Shown here one piece after another: positions 36,073 through 43,839 of a DNA stretch of 64,000 bases. The position numbers were made by a program, and so were the translations under genes. Below the pieces are notes generated by a model, which did not search any database, was not told the DNA's origin, and saw nothing but the letters and a program-made list of their open reading frames with translations. How positions within the stretch are numbered: the stretch's first letter is position 1; each line of letters starts with the position of its first letter. The DNA is taken from contig JAJPKP010000021.1 in assembly GCA_021323675.1 (NCBI GenBank), positions 62,001-126,000 of the forward strand, in the 5' to 3' direction. The stretch is from Pseudomonadota bacterium. GTDB taxonomy: Bacteria; Desulfobacterota; Binatia; Binatales; Binataceae.

Positions 36073-36672
36073 TCAATCGCACTTGAATTTGGGACTGGTG
36101 CCCTTGAGCTCCGGTGCATACTTGTCGATCGCGTCCTCGATCTCCTTGATCAGAGCCGGAATATGGCTCTTCAGTTCCGGAATCTCCGCAAACAGACTGA
36201 CGAAGTCGCTCGGCCGGATGCGAAGAATCTGCGCGGCGGTGCGGGCGCGTGCGGTGAATTTGTGCGGTATATGCTCCGCGAGCGCGGCGAATCCCAGGTA
36301 ACGCCCCGGGCCGAAGCTGGCGATGGTCTGTTCCTTCCCGTTGGCGAACTTAAGTACGGCGTCCACCTCACCCGATTTGATCAGGTAAACGAAACGGGGG
36401 TGTGTGCCCCGCTCGTAGATGACTTCACCGGCGTCGAAACGCTCAAGCACCATCGCGCGCTGAAAGAAGATCGCCGCAACGATGAACAGAATCAGGGCCA
36501 GCACAATCAGCGGCTGCGAGAAGATGAAGCTCAACAGAAGAAACGGGTTCAGGGTCAGCCATCCCGCGATGCCCAGGAGCGCAACGATTGCAACCAGGAT
36601 CTGCGCGATCTTGAGGATGTGATCGACCCATTCGCCCCGGCGAATTCGATGAATCAGAGACAGTTCGGGCAT
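36073..36672 (-). CDS. Membrane protein with cyclic-nucleotide-binding domain
   Basis: A 199-residue protein with two predicted helices (about 22-42 and 48-70) followed by a CRP-type nucleotide-binding domain (FDAGEVIYERGTHPRFVYLIKSGEVDAVL...FGPGRYLGFAALAEHIPHKFTARA). The phosphate-binding cassette normally reads xGExxxxxxxxRxA; here GFAALAEHIPHKFTARA lacks the usual Glu, so ligand binding is doubtful. No DNA-binding domain follows. It is the last gene of the cytochrome operon, 20 bases after the NapC-like gene, with GGGAGTG before its ATG. A role in sensing or assembling the complex is a guess. Confidence 0.85.
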   Translation of the reverse strand: MPELSLIHRIRRGEWVDHILKIAQILVAIVALLGIAGWLTLNPFLLLSFIFSQPLIVLALILFIVAAIFFQRAMVLERFDAGEVIYERGTHPRFVYLIKSGEVDAVLKFANGKEQTIASFGPGRYLGFAALAEHIPHKFTARARTAAQILRIRPSDFVSLFAEIPELKSHIPALIKEIEDAIDKYAPELKGTSPKFKCD

Positions 36673-36692
36673 GGTTCGTTACACTCCCGCGA

Positions 36693-37394
36693 TCAGCCGT
36701 TCACCATGTGTCCGCTCGGATGGCACATCTCGCAGCGGATGGTCCCGCTCAGGATCAGGGACGACACCTGCCCGGTCTTCTGATCGAGGTGCAGCGGTTG
36801 GGACAGGAACGGCTTCGCGTGCTCATGGCACTTGAGGCACATCTGGTCGGAGAGGGGATGCTTGAGCTTAATCGGCAACGTGTAGTTGCCCAGCATGTAG
36901 CTGTAAGCGTCGTGCAATCCCTGCAGCTTGACCACGAAGGTTCCGTGAACGCCATATGAGGCGTGGCACTCGAAACATTCGGTGCCGGGCTGCGTCGGCG
37001 CGAAGCGATCCTGGTAGTGGAGCGCTGCCAGCGATTGATGGCCGGGCGTCATCATATCGTCCAGATATGGTTGCATCGCGACATGGCACGAACCGCAGAA
37101 ATTAACCTGCTTCGTGTATTCCATCACGGTGAAATTCGCGAACGGAAGCAGCAGGAGCGGCAGGATCGCCAGCGAGAGCAGATGCAGCAATTGGGCGCTC
37201 GCGTCGGTAAAGCGATGCCGATAGAACACTCGCAGACAGACGATCAACGCGAGGATCAACGCGCACAGAACCAGGGTCAGGAGTATTCCCCAGTCGACCC
37301 AGCTACCCCACGCTTCGTAGGATGGGTGTCCAGCCTCCAGAAACTTGAGGAGCCCCTGCGGCTGTATGGGTATCGGCGCGCCCTGGCCGTTCAT
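36693..37394 (-). CDS. NapC/NirT-like tetraheme cytochrome c, membrane-anchored
   Basis: A 233-residue protein with two predicted helices (about 35-57 and 70-87) and four CxxCH haem sites at 100-104, 140-144, 186-190 and 221-225. Such proteins pass electrons from membrane quinol to periplasmic partners. Classical NapC/NirT have one N-terminal anchor helix, so the second helix and long N-terminus are unusual. The first five residues (MNGQG) are identical to those of the pentaheme protein in the same operon. GGAG lies upstream of the ATG. Confidence 0.9.
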   Translation of the reverse strand: MNGQGAPIPIQPQGLLKFLEAGHPSYEAWGSWVDWGILLTLVLCALILALIVCLRVFYRHRFTDASAQLLHLLSLAILPLLLLPFANFTVMEYTKQVNFCGSCHVAMQPYLDDMMTPGHQSLAALHYQDRFAPTQPGTECFECHASYGVHGTFVVKLQGLHDAYSYMLGNYTLPIKLKHPLSDQMCLKCHEHAKPFLSQPLHLDQKTGQVSSLILSGTIRCEMCHPSGHMVNG

Positions 37395-37409
37395 AATCCG
37401 GCTCCGTGA

Positions 37410-37766
37410 CTAATGGCCGAGCGAGCGTATATAGGCGACCACGTCGGCAATCTGGGCATCGCTTAGCTGTCCCTTGAAGGCGGGCATCAGGGGCGGCTTG
37501 CCGATCGCCGCGCCGCCGCCGGCGATAATCCTGGTCAGGTCAGCGTCAGTGAAAGCGGCCATCCCGCTCTTGCTGGTCCATGGAACGGGCGGGGTCGACG
37601 GGTTCAGGGCCTGCAGCATGACGCCGTTACCCGCGCCGCCTGCTCCGTGGCATCCGGCACATTTCTGGTTGGCGATCTTTTTCCCCGCTGCGATATCCGC
37701 GGCCAGGGCGTGGCCGGACAGAAGCAATGCGGCGATGGCTATGGCAGGAATCACTCGACGGATCAT
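37410..37766 (-). CDS. Periplasmic monoheme cytochrome c, class I
   Basis: A 118-residue exported cytochrome with a signal peptide cleaved after ALA and a single haem site CAGCH shortly after it (ANQKCAGCHGAGG). The Met ligand is probably in KPPLMPAFKGQLSD, and the C-terminal helix is IADVVAYIRSLG. ATG 37766 is chosen over GTG 37769 because GGAGG then has six-base spacing. It sits between the beta-barrel and the NapC-like gene and would be the soluble shuttle of the module. Confidence 0.94.
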   Translation of the reverse strand: MIRRVIPAIAIAALLLSGHALAADIAAGKKIANQKCAGCHGAGGAGNGVMLQALNPSTPPVPWTSKSGMAAFTDADLTRIIAGGGAAIGKPPLMPAFKGQLSDAQIADVVAYIRSLGH

Positions 37767-37804
37767 CACTTTCCTCCCGACAGTTGGTTGAACATGAACA
37801 GGCC

Positions 37805-39196
37805 TCAGAACTGATAGATAAGTTCCAACATCGAACCGAAATCAAATCGATCGCCCGCAGTGTGAGTGTTTTCGTTGCGAACGCCGAGCAAGGTCAGGCG
37901 TGCGAGCGCCCCGTAAAGAATTCCCCGGCGCACCATCTCGCTCAAGGTGTTGCCCGGGATGAAAACATGGGCGAGGTCGGCCTGGATCTGGAACGCCAGG
38001 CCCACCTGATCGTTGCTCGTATACTCGTTGTCTATCAGCCATCCAAACTCGGGGGTGTAGGTGATGGGCGCGCGCGGATCGAGCACCACTCCGATCGCGT
38101 TGCCGACGGTGCCGTGCCCGCGCAGATTGAGTTCGGGAGTGGCCTGCTGCCGATCGAAGGTGAACAGAATGCCTTCCTGGCTTAGGGGTGAGCCGCTGAC
38201 CGACGGAGTCTTCCACTGGTTGGTTGCGCCAAAGACATTGCAGTAGAGGAGTTGTCCCCATACGCCGCGCTGGGTCTCGAGCACGGCCAGTTCGCCCGCG
38301 CCGGCAGTGCCGTTGCCCGTACTGCCCATCGCGCGCAGCGACACTCCCGAGTTGAAGCCGAAGGTGCGGGTGATCGATACGGCCCAGAAGCCGCGGTTCA
38401 GGTTCTGATCCAGCCCCGGCAGCTTGCTGTTGTCATAGCTGGCAGCGTAGCTGATTTCGAAGAAGTAGTTGCGCCAGTCTCCGTTCATGTCAAAGCCCAT
38501 CACGCGCTTCTCGGCCTCGCGGCGATTGGCCAGGTTCAGGTTCAGCCCCGGCTGGTCTTCGCCCAAAGTCAGAAAGTACATGATGTTGATGTTCGAGAAG
38601 GTTCCGATCTGAATATTGTTCTTGGAGAGTTGGAACCCGTCCATGAAGTTGTTGAACCACAGCCCATTGTGCAGGAAGAGCGGGATGCGTCCGATCGCGA
38701 GGGTAAAGTCGAGCGGCACGCGATCGTTCGGACTCAGCCAGTTGAAAGGCTGGCCCTCATAGAAGAGCGCCTGCGGAGTTTCGCTGAACCTCTTCGTCCA
38801 GCCGTGATCGTTGCCGAAGTGAAAGTAGGTTGGCTCGCGCGCTCCATACTCAAACGGGCGCCACAGCCAGTATACGCGCTGAGTCGCGGTGAGTTGCAGA
38901 TTGGTCTGCAGGTCGAGTTCGGGAGTGACGAAATCATCGGTCTGATTCGCAAGCTGCTGATTCAGGACTTGAAAGCGCACCAGGCCGTCGACATCGAGCC
39001 GCGGGGCAAGCTCCTCGCCAAACAGCGATAACCCGGGATCCCACTGCTGGCCGGGCGAGACGAAATTGCTGCCGAACAGAGTGATCGCGTTGGCCGGAGC
39101 GCAGCAAAGGGTCAATATCGCCCCGAGCAGAGCCGCGATTGGTCCGGGCCGCGCAGTGCGTGTGCGGCATCGTCCCATTCTCCCCGAATAAGGCAT
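37805..39196 (-). CDS. Outer-membrane beta-barrel protein of the cytochrome operon
   Basis: A 463-residue exported protein: signal peptide (PIAALLGAILTLCCAPANA), then many alternating amphipathic strands rich in Asn, Phe and Tyr, ending ELIYQF with the aromatic terminus typical of outer-membrane barrels. Segments such as RVPLDFTLAIGRIPLFLHNGLWFNNFMDGFQ resemble DUF1302/alginate-export-type barrels, but I cannot name the family. No haem site is present. It sits 10 bases after the pentaheme gene, with GGAG before its ATG. A barrel beside multihaem cytochromes suggests a conduit or porin for the pathway. Confidence 0.85.
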   Translation of the reverse strand: MPYSGRMGRCRTRTARPGPIAALLGAILTLCCAPANAITLFGSNFVSPGQQWDPGLSLFGEELAPRLDVDGLVRFQVLNQQLANQTDDFVTPELDLQTNLQLTATQRVYWLWRPFEYGAREPTYFHFGNDHGWTKRFSETPQALFYEGQPFNWLSPNDRVPLDFTLAIGRIPLFLHNGLWFNNFMDGFQLSKNNIQIGTFSNINIMYFLTLGEDQPGLNLNLANRREAEKRVMGFDMNGDWRNYFFEISYAASYDNSKLPGLDQNLNRGFWAVSITRTFGFNSGVSLRAMGSTGNGTAGAGELAVLETQRGVWGQLLYCNVFGATNQWKTPSVSGSPLSQEGILFTFDRQQATPELNLRGHGTVGNAIGVVLDPRAPITYTPEFGWLIDNEYTSNDQVGLAFQIQADLAHVFIPGNTLSEMVRRGILYGALARLTLLGVRNENTHTAGDRFDFGSMLELIYQF

Positions 39197-39206
39197 CAAG
39201 TCTCCG

Positions 39207-40802
39207 TTACTTCGCGATTGCCACTTCGCTCTTGAGCGTTGCCAGATCGATGATCTGAAGCTGGTCGGCGAGGGTGCCCACTCCGAGATCTCTCAGGAAG
39301 TGAGGAGGGAAATTTCGATAGCGAAGCCGGACCGAGACCTTGAGCGGGCCGACCGCGTCCACGGGAACCTTTACTTCGTAATCGGCGGTGCGGGTTTGCA
39401 GCGGAGGTATGCCCTCCTTGAAGATGCGGCCCGCGAAGGGAAAGCCCTGCGAGAAGGTCGGATTGGTCGCAGGGGTGATGAAGGGGACCGGGTTGAGGAG
39501 CCGATTGGTCGTGCTCACCGCGCTGGATTGCGTGCCGCGGAAGTTGGTCAGCACGAACGCGGCTTCAAGATTGGTGAGATTCCAATCGACCGGTATTTCG
39601 CCGGCCTGCACCGCCTCGCTTTCCCAATCGCGGAGGTCCGCGTATCGGTCGAGATCGCCCGACGCGTACACCTGCCGCCCGGAAGCATCGGACACGACAA
39701 CCTCGAGCCATACCTGCCGTTCGGAAGCGAAGCCGGTCGGAAAATTGTGCCCCGCGCCGGAATTGGTTATCGACACTTCGATCGTCATCCGGGAGCCCGC
39801 GGCGACCGTGTGCGGGACATCGACGTTCACGGTTGCGGCGTTGCGTAGAAGCGTTTCGCGCTCCTGCTTCAGATGCTCGGTCAGCGCCGCAAATTGCTTG
39901 TTGCCGAGTCCGAGAGCGTTCTTGCCGTACTCGGGAATGAGCGAGTAATCCGGACCGGTAAAGCTATGGTTGGTGCGATATCGTTTGGGCGCCTGCGGAA
40001 AGATGTTGTGATCGACGATGTAGTCCCTGGTCAGCTCGGTGCGCGCGAAAGGCTTACCCGGTTCGGGACCCATGTGGCAGTCCTCGCACACAATCCCTTT
40101 GCGCGCGTACGGACCATTCTTCCATTCGCTGTATGCCTCTTCGATGCGGAAGCCGTCCGGTGAGAACACGTCATGACAGGACCCGCAAAGCTGCGCGGAC
40201 TCGAACAGCCCCGAACGCATCGACTCGTGCGGAGTCTTGATTAGCTGGTTGATTGGATCGCCGGTGGGATTGTTTTCCTGAGAGCCGTAATAGGGACCGT
40301 AAATGATCGGTTCGGGATCTCCGGGAATCGGCACCGGAAGGAGCCCCGATGATTCGACGTAGTTCCTGTGCTGCGAATGGCAGCTCATGCATCCGACGCT
40401 GTCCATCGCGGCTTCGGAACGCTTGTCATTCGCGAGGGTCGGGCTTTCACCGGATGAGATGCCGATCGGCGTATGACATCGATCGCAGAACGTGCCGAGC
40501 GTGCCGCCGCTGCGCGTCAGCACGTAGACGTTGAACGCAAGAAATACGGGACTGTGCTGCGCGTACGAATGCATCGACGTGCGCCATTCCTGGTACTGTT
40601 TGGGATGACAGGTCTGGCACGCGCTGGAGGAAAGAAAGACCGTTTGATGAAACGGCTTGGGCTTGGTCTCGACGGGCTTGAGCCGGGTCCATCCCGGTGT
40701 GGTGCCGCATCCGTAGATTAGCGTCGCCACGGCAGGCAAAAGCGACGCAACCAGGGCAAAGGTTTTGCCTGGCGTCGGCCGCACCCGACCTTGACCGTTC
40801 AT
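39207..40802 (-). CDS. Pentaheme c-type cytochrome (c554-like), probable lipoprotein
   Basis: A 531-residue protein with five CxxCH sites at 62-66, 106-110, 138-142, 206-210 and 239-243. The arrangement SSSACQTCHPKQYQEW...HSPVF matches the cytochrome c554 family. A hydrophobic N-terminus ends in IYGC (Cys32), a plausible lipobox. Residues 300-531 hold no haem and look like an all-beta domain with a GHNFPTGFASERQVWLEVVV segment, often seen in multihaem proteins of unknown role. First gene of the five-gene operon. Confidence 0.92.
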   Translation of the reverse strand: MNGQGRVRPTPGKTFALVASLLPAVATLIYGCGTTPGWTRLKPVETKPKPFHQTVFLSSSACQTCHPKQYQEWRTSMHSYAQHSPVFLAFNVYVLTRSGGTLGTFCDRCHTPIGISSGESPTLANDKRSEAAMDSVGCMSCHSQHRNYVESSGLLPVPIPGDPEPIIYGPYYGSQENNPTGDPINQLIKTPHESMRSGLFESAQLCGSCHDVFSPDGFRIEEAYSEWKNGPYARKGIVCEDCHMGPEPGKPFARTELTRDYIVDHNIFPQAPKRYRTNHSFTGPDYSLIPEYGKNALGLGNKQFAALTEHLKQERETLLRNAATVNVDVPHTVAAGSRMTIEVSITNSGAGHNFPTGFASERQVWLEVVVSDASGRQVYASGDLDRYADLRDWESEAVQAGEIPVDWNLTNLEAAFVLTNFRGTQSSAVSTTNRLLNPVPFITPATNPTFSQGFPFAGRIFKEGIPPLQTRTADYEVKVPVDAVGPLKVSVRLRYRNFPPHFLRDLGVGTLADQLQIIDLATLKSEVAIAK

Positions 40803-40835
40803 TAGAATCGCAGACCTTTGCTACAAGCGCGATTT

Positions 40836-40845
40836 GTAACGTTAC
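40836..40845. promoter_or_regulatory. Palindrome in front of the cytochrome operon
   Basis: GTAACGTTAC (40836-40845) is a perfect palindrome 33 bases upstream of the pentaheme gene start. The wider site TTGTAAC-GTTACGA resembles CRP/FNR-type half-sites, but one outer pair does not match. Confidence 0.35.
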
Positions 40846-41018
40846 GAGACCGCGTGAGCAAGTCCCAATCGTCAAGACGGGTTAAGATATCCACCGCCTC
40901 GAGGCGTTCACGACTAAAGACGCAGCCGTTTCAGAGCGCCAAAATCCGACGCTTCTCGCGCAGTTCACGAGGTTGCTAATCTACGGGGAACGCGAAACTC
41001 GGGCTCGAGGTCTGACAG

Positions 41019-41393
41019 ATGGTCAAATTCGATCACATGAGCATGCCGGTTGCGAATCCGGAAGTCTCTCGCGATTGGTACGTCCGGAACTTCGGCTTTC
41101 AGGTTGAATTCGAGGTGCCCGAGCGAAACACGATCGCGATCAAGGACGACGCCGACTTCACGATCTTTCTGTATCGGCCGGCCGGCGACATTGCCGATGT
41201 GAAATGCGGCCTGACGCTGCAGGTCCGCGACGTGGATGGCAAATATCGGGAGCTGCACGAACGCGGAATCACGTTCGTGAATCCGCCGGGCAAGCATTTC
41301 TGGGGATATGGCGCGGAACTTAACGATCCCGACGGATACCTGGTGATGCTATGGGATGAAGTCTCGATGCGCGAGAAGGGTGGCGCTCCATAG
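41019..41393 (+). CDS. VOC-family (glyoxalase/dioxygenase-like) protein
   Basis: A 124-residue single vicinal-oxygen-chelate domain. The strands VKFDHMSMPVANPEVSRDWYVRNFGFQVEFEVPERN and the C-terminal FWGYGAELNDPDGYLVMLWDE are typical. His5 and the Glu near LNDPDG/WDE could be metal ligands. GAGG precedes the ATG. It stands alone, divergent from the cytochrome operon; a lyase, isomerase or resistance role cannot be told apart. Confidence 0.88.
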   Translation: MVKFDHMSMPVANPEVSRDWYVRNFGFQVEFEVPERNTIAIKDDADFTIFLYRPAGDIADVKCGLTLQVRDVDGKYRELHERGITFVNPPGKHFWGYGAELNDPDGYLVMLWDEVSMREKGGAP

Positions 41394-41432
41394 CGCGCCC
41401 GGTCGGTGTCCCCGATGCGCCTGCAGGCGCCC

Positions 41433-42047
41433 TCAGGCGGTGGTGTTCGGCGCGTGAGGGGCGGATTGGATGGCGGAAGCGATATCCTGGGACAATTTGC
41501 CGAGCGCGCGGCTCATCGCCGCCGCGACATCGGAAGCGTTGTCCGGCTGCGCCGTTTCAGAGTAGGCCGAGTCGCGCGCAATCAGCAGCTTGCCGGTGCC
41601 GTCGAGTATCTGCCAGTGCGCGGCAAGGTTTATATGGCCGTCCTTGTCGCCTTCGAACCGATATACATCGACTTTGACCTGGTAATCGACGTGCGTAGTG
41701 CCGTACCAGGGAAAGAAAGTGATTCGCTGGGTTCCCAGATCGGAAGAGAGGTCCTGCGCCAGAACGCGGGTGAAATCGGTATCGAGCGGCTCGGCCCATC
41801 TATCGATCGAGGACAGCTCGAGCCGGTTGGGAGCGACGCGCGTTACAACCTCCTGCCGGTCGAGATAAGCGGGCAGCCGGATCGGGCCGAGACCGATAAG
41901 AACCTGCGAAGACGACGCGGTAGCGACGCCGACCGGGTCGCCGTGCACGGGTGACAGAACGAAGAATCGCGATTCGTCGCGCCGCGGTGAAAGGCATCCG
42001 GCAAAGGCGAGCGCGCAAAGCGCGATTATGGTCAAGGCTCGTTTCAT
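41433..42047 (-). CDS. PqiC/YmbA-like lipoprotein of an MCE transporter
   Basis: A 204-residue lipoprotein (Cys18 in LAFAGC) of the ABC-type transport auxiliary (DUF330) family, recognised from RFFVLSP near the start, VLIGLGPIRLPAYLDRQEVVTR and RWAEPLDTDFTRVLAQDLSSDL. These act at the outer membrane as partners of PqiB/MCE proteins. Its start overlaps the MCE gene stop by four bases. Last of a four-gene operon. Confidence 0.9.
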   Translation of the reverse strand: MKRALTIIALCALAFAGCLSPRRDESRFFVLSPVHGDPVGVATASSSQVLIGLGPIRLPAYLDRQEVVTRVAPNRLELSSIDRWAEPLDTDFTRVLAQDLSSDLGTQRITFFPWYGTTHVDYQVKVDVYRFEGDKDGHINLAAHWQILDGTGKLLIARDSAYSETAQPDNASDVAAAMSRALGKLSQDIASAIQSAPHAPNTTA

Positions 42048-43021
42048 TTACTGTTGTCTCCCACGTAGCGGCCGCGGACCACTGAGCTCGGGTTGCGTTC
42101 GAGATAGTCGGAGAGCTGCCGCAACGACCGGGCCGCATCCGAAGTCTGTTCCAGCGCCTGGGTCAACTGGTAAGTGACCGGCGATCCGGGTCCGAGCGAG
42201 GTTTGCACGGCTGCCAGCGTGTCCTGAGTCTGCTGCAAGGCGGCGCGGGCGGCGGCGGTGGTTTTGCGCAAGTCCTCGGCGGCGGGACCGACTTCCTTGC
42301 TCAGCGAGTCGCTGGTCTTCTTGATGCTTTCCGCGGTTGCGTTCAGGCTGAGCGCCGCCTCGTCGAGCGACGTGATCATCTTGCGCACTTCCTGAGACTT
42401 GATCAGTTCGCTTATCTGATGCGCCGTCTGCGTCAACGATGCCGTAAGCGCGTCGAAATCGACCTTCTCGAGCGCGGCCATGATGCGAATCACGGCGGTC
42501 TGCGCCTGTTCCAGCGGAGTCGGCACGGTCGGAATTTCCGGGTAGGGCGAGTTGCGGCCCAGGTAGTACTTGATCGGTGTGTTTGGATGCATGTCGAGGT
42601 CGATGTAGCAGAGGCCGGTCAGCAGGCTTTCGGTTTTGAGCTCGCCGCGCAGACCGAGCTGGACGGCGGTCTCGATCTGCTTGGGGTCATCAAGATCGAG
42701 CTCGGCGCCGCGCGCGAGAATCTTGCGCGAGTCGAGCTGGATGATGACGGGGATGCGCACGTCGGCGGTCTGCTGAAGATTGCCCGCGCCGAGTCCGCCC
42801 AGGCTCAGCAGGATATTCGACACCGAACCGATTTCGACGCCGCGAAATTTGACCGGAGCGCCGACGTTCAGGCCGTTTACATCGCTGCTGAAGAACATCA
42901 CGAACTTGTGTTCGTGCACGAACAGATGGCTCGAGCCCAGCGCGATGATCGCCGCGATTACAATCGCCAGCGAGCCGAGCACGAACGCTCCGACCATCGT
43001 TGGATTCGCTCTTTTGCCCAT
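42044..43021 (-). CDS. MlaD-family MCE-domain protein
   Basis: A 325-residue substrate-binding component of an MCE lipid ABC transporter. One N-terminal helix (residues 10-28), one MCE domain (VNGLNVGAPVKFRGVEIGSV) and a long C-terminal coiled coil (about 180-300) rich in Ala/Gln/Thr follow. The single MCE domain fits MlaD more than the three-domain PqiB, although the downstream lipoprotein is PqiC-like. It sits six bases after the ATPase gene. Confidence 0.92.
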   Translation of the reverse strand: MGKRANPTMVGAFVLGSLAIVIAAIIALGSSHLFVHEHKFVMFFSSDVNGLNVGAPVKFRGVEIGSVSNILLSLGGLGAGNLQQTADVRIPVIIQLDSRKILARGAELDLDDPKQIETAVQLGLRGELKTESLLTGLCYIDLDMHPNTPIKYYLGRNSPYPEIPTVPTPLEQAQTAVIRIMAALEKVDFDALTASLTQTAHQISELIKSQEVRKMITSLDEAALSLNATAESIKKTSDSLSKEVGPAAEDLRKTTAAARAALQQTQDTLAAVQTSLGPGSPVTYQLTQALEQTSDAARSLRQLSDYLERNPSSVVRGRYVGDNSK

Positions 43022-43027
43022 TCCCGT

Positions 43028-43837
43028 TTACCCTGGATGCCTTTCGTCGGCGCCGCGCGTCAAAAAGCGATGCACCTTGGGGTCGGGCGGATGAGCCAGC
43101 AGTTCCTTGGGGTCGCCGCTGGCGATCATCGTCCGGGTTTCGGCATCGAGAAAAACACTGTTGTTGGCGATCGCGAAGATGCTCGGCAATTCGTGGCTGA
43201 CCACCACCACCGTCGCGCCAAGCCCGTCGCGCAGTTCGAGAATCAAATCGTCGAGGAGCCTTGAGCTGATGGGGTCGAGGCCCGCTGAAGGCTCGTCGAA
43301 AAACAGAACTTCCGGATCGAGCGCCATCGCGCGCGCCAGCCCCGCCCGCTTCTGCATCCCGCCGCTGATCTGGCTTGGATAATAGTCCTCGAAGCCGCGC
43401 AGGCCGACCAGCGCCAGCTTGATCGACGCGATCGCGCGGATTTCGCGGGGTGACAGGTCGGTGAACTCTTCGAGCGGAAGGCCGACGTTCTCGGCAAGCG
43501 TCATCGAGCTCCACAAGGCGCCGCCCTGGTACAGCACGCCGATCCGCCGGAGCATCCTTTCACGCTGCTCCGGAGGAGCCTTGGTGAAATTGAAATCGCC
43601 GTAAAGGATCTCGCCGGTGGCGGGCTCGAGCAGGCCGATCATATGGTTGAGCAGCGTGCTCTTGCCGCATCCGCTGCCGCCCATGATTACGAATACATCG
43701 CCGCGGCGCACGGTAAAGTTGAGATCGCGCATCACCACGAAATCGCCGAACGCCATCGTCAGGTTTCGCACGATTATGTGCGGCTCGCCAATGGCGTGGC
43801 GCTTTACGGATGCTTGCGATGCGGGGGATGCGCTCAA
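43028..43837 (-). CDS. MlaF-family ABC transporter ATPase
   Basis: A 269-residue ATPase that energises the MCE lipid transporter. Walker A is GGSGCGKST, Q-loop YQGGALWSSMT, signature ISGGMQKRAGLARAM, Walker B EVLFFDEPSAGLDP and the H-loop VVVSHE. The frame is open to 43978, but the permease gene occupies that part; TTG 43837, two bases after the permease stop, is the only start candidate before the domain begins. Confidence 0.94.
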   Translation of the reverse strand: MSASPASQASVKRHAIGEPHIIVRNLTMAFGDFVVMRDLNFTVRRGDVFVIMGGSGCGKSTLLNHMIGLLEPATGEILYGDFNFTKAPPEQRERMLRRIGVLYQGGALWSSMTLAENVGLPLEEFTDLSPREIRAIASIKLALVGLRGFEDYYPSQISGGMQKRAGLARAMALDPEVLFFDEPSAGLDPISSRLLDDLILELRDGLGATVVVVSHELPSIFAIANNSVFLDAETRTMIASGDPKELLAHPPDPKVHRFLTRGADERHPG

Positions 43838-43839
43838 AG

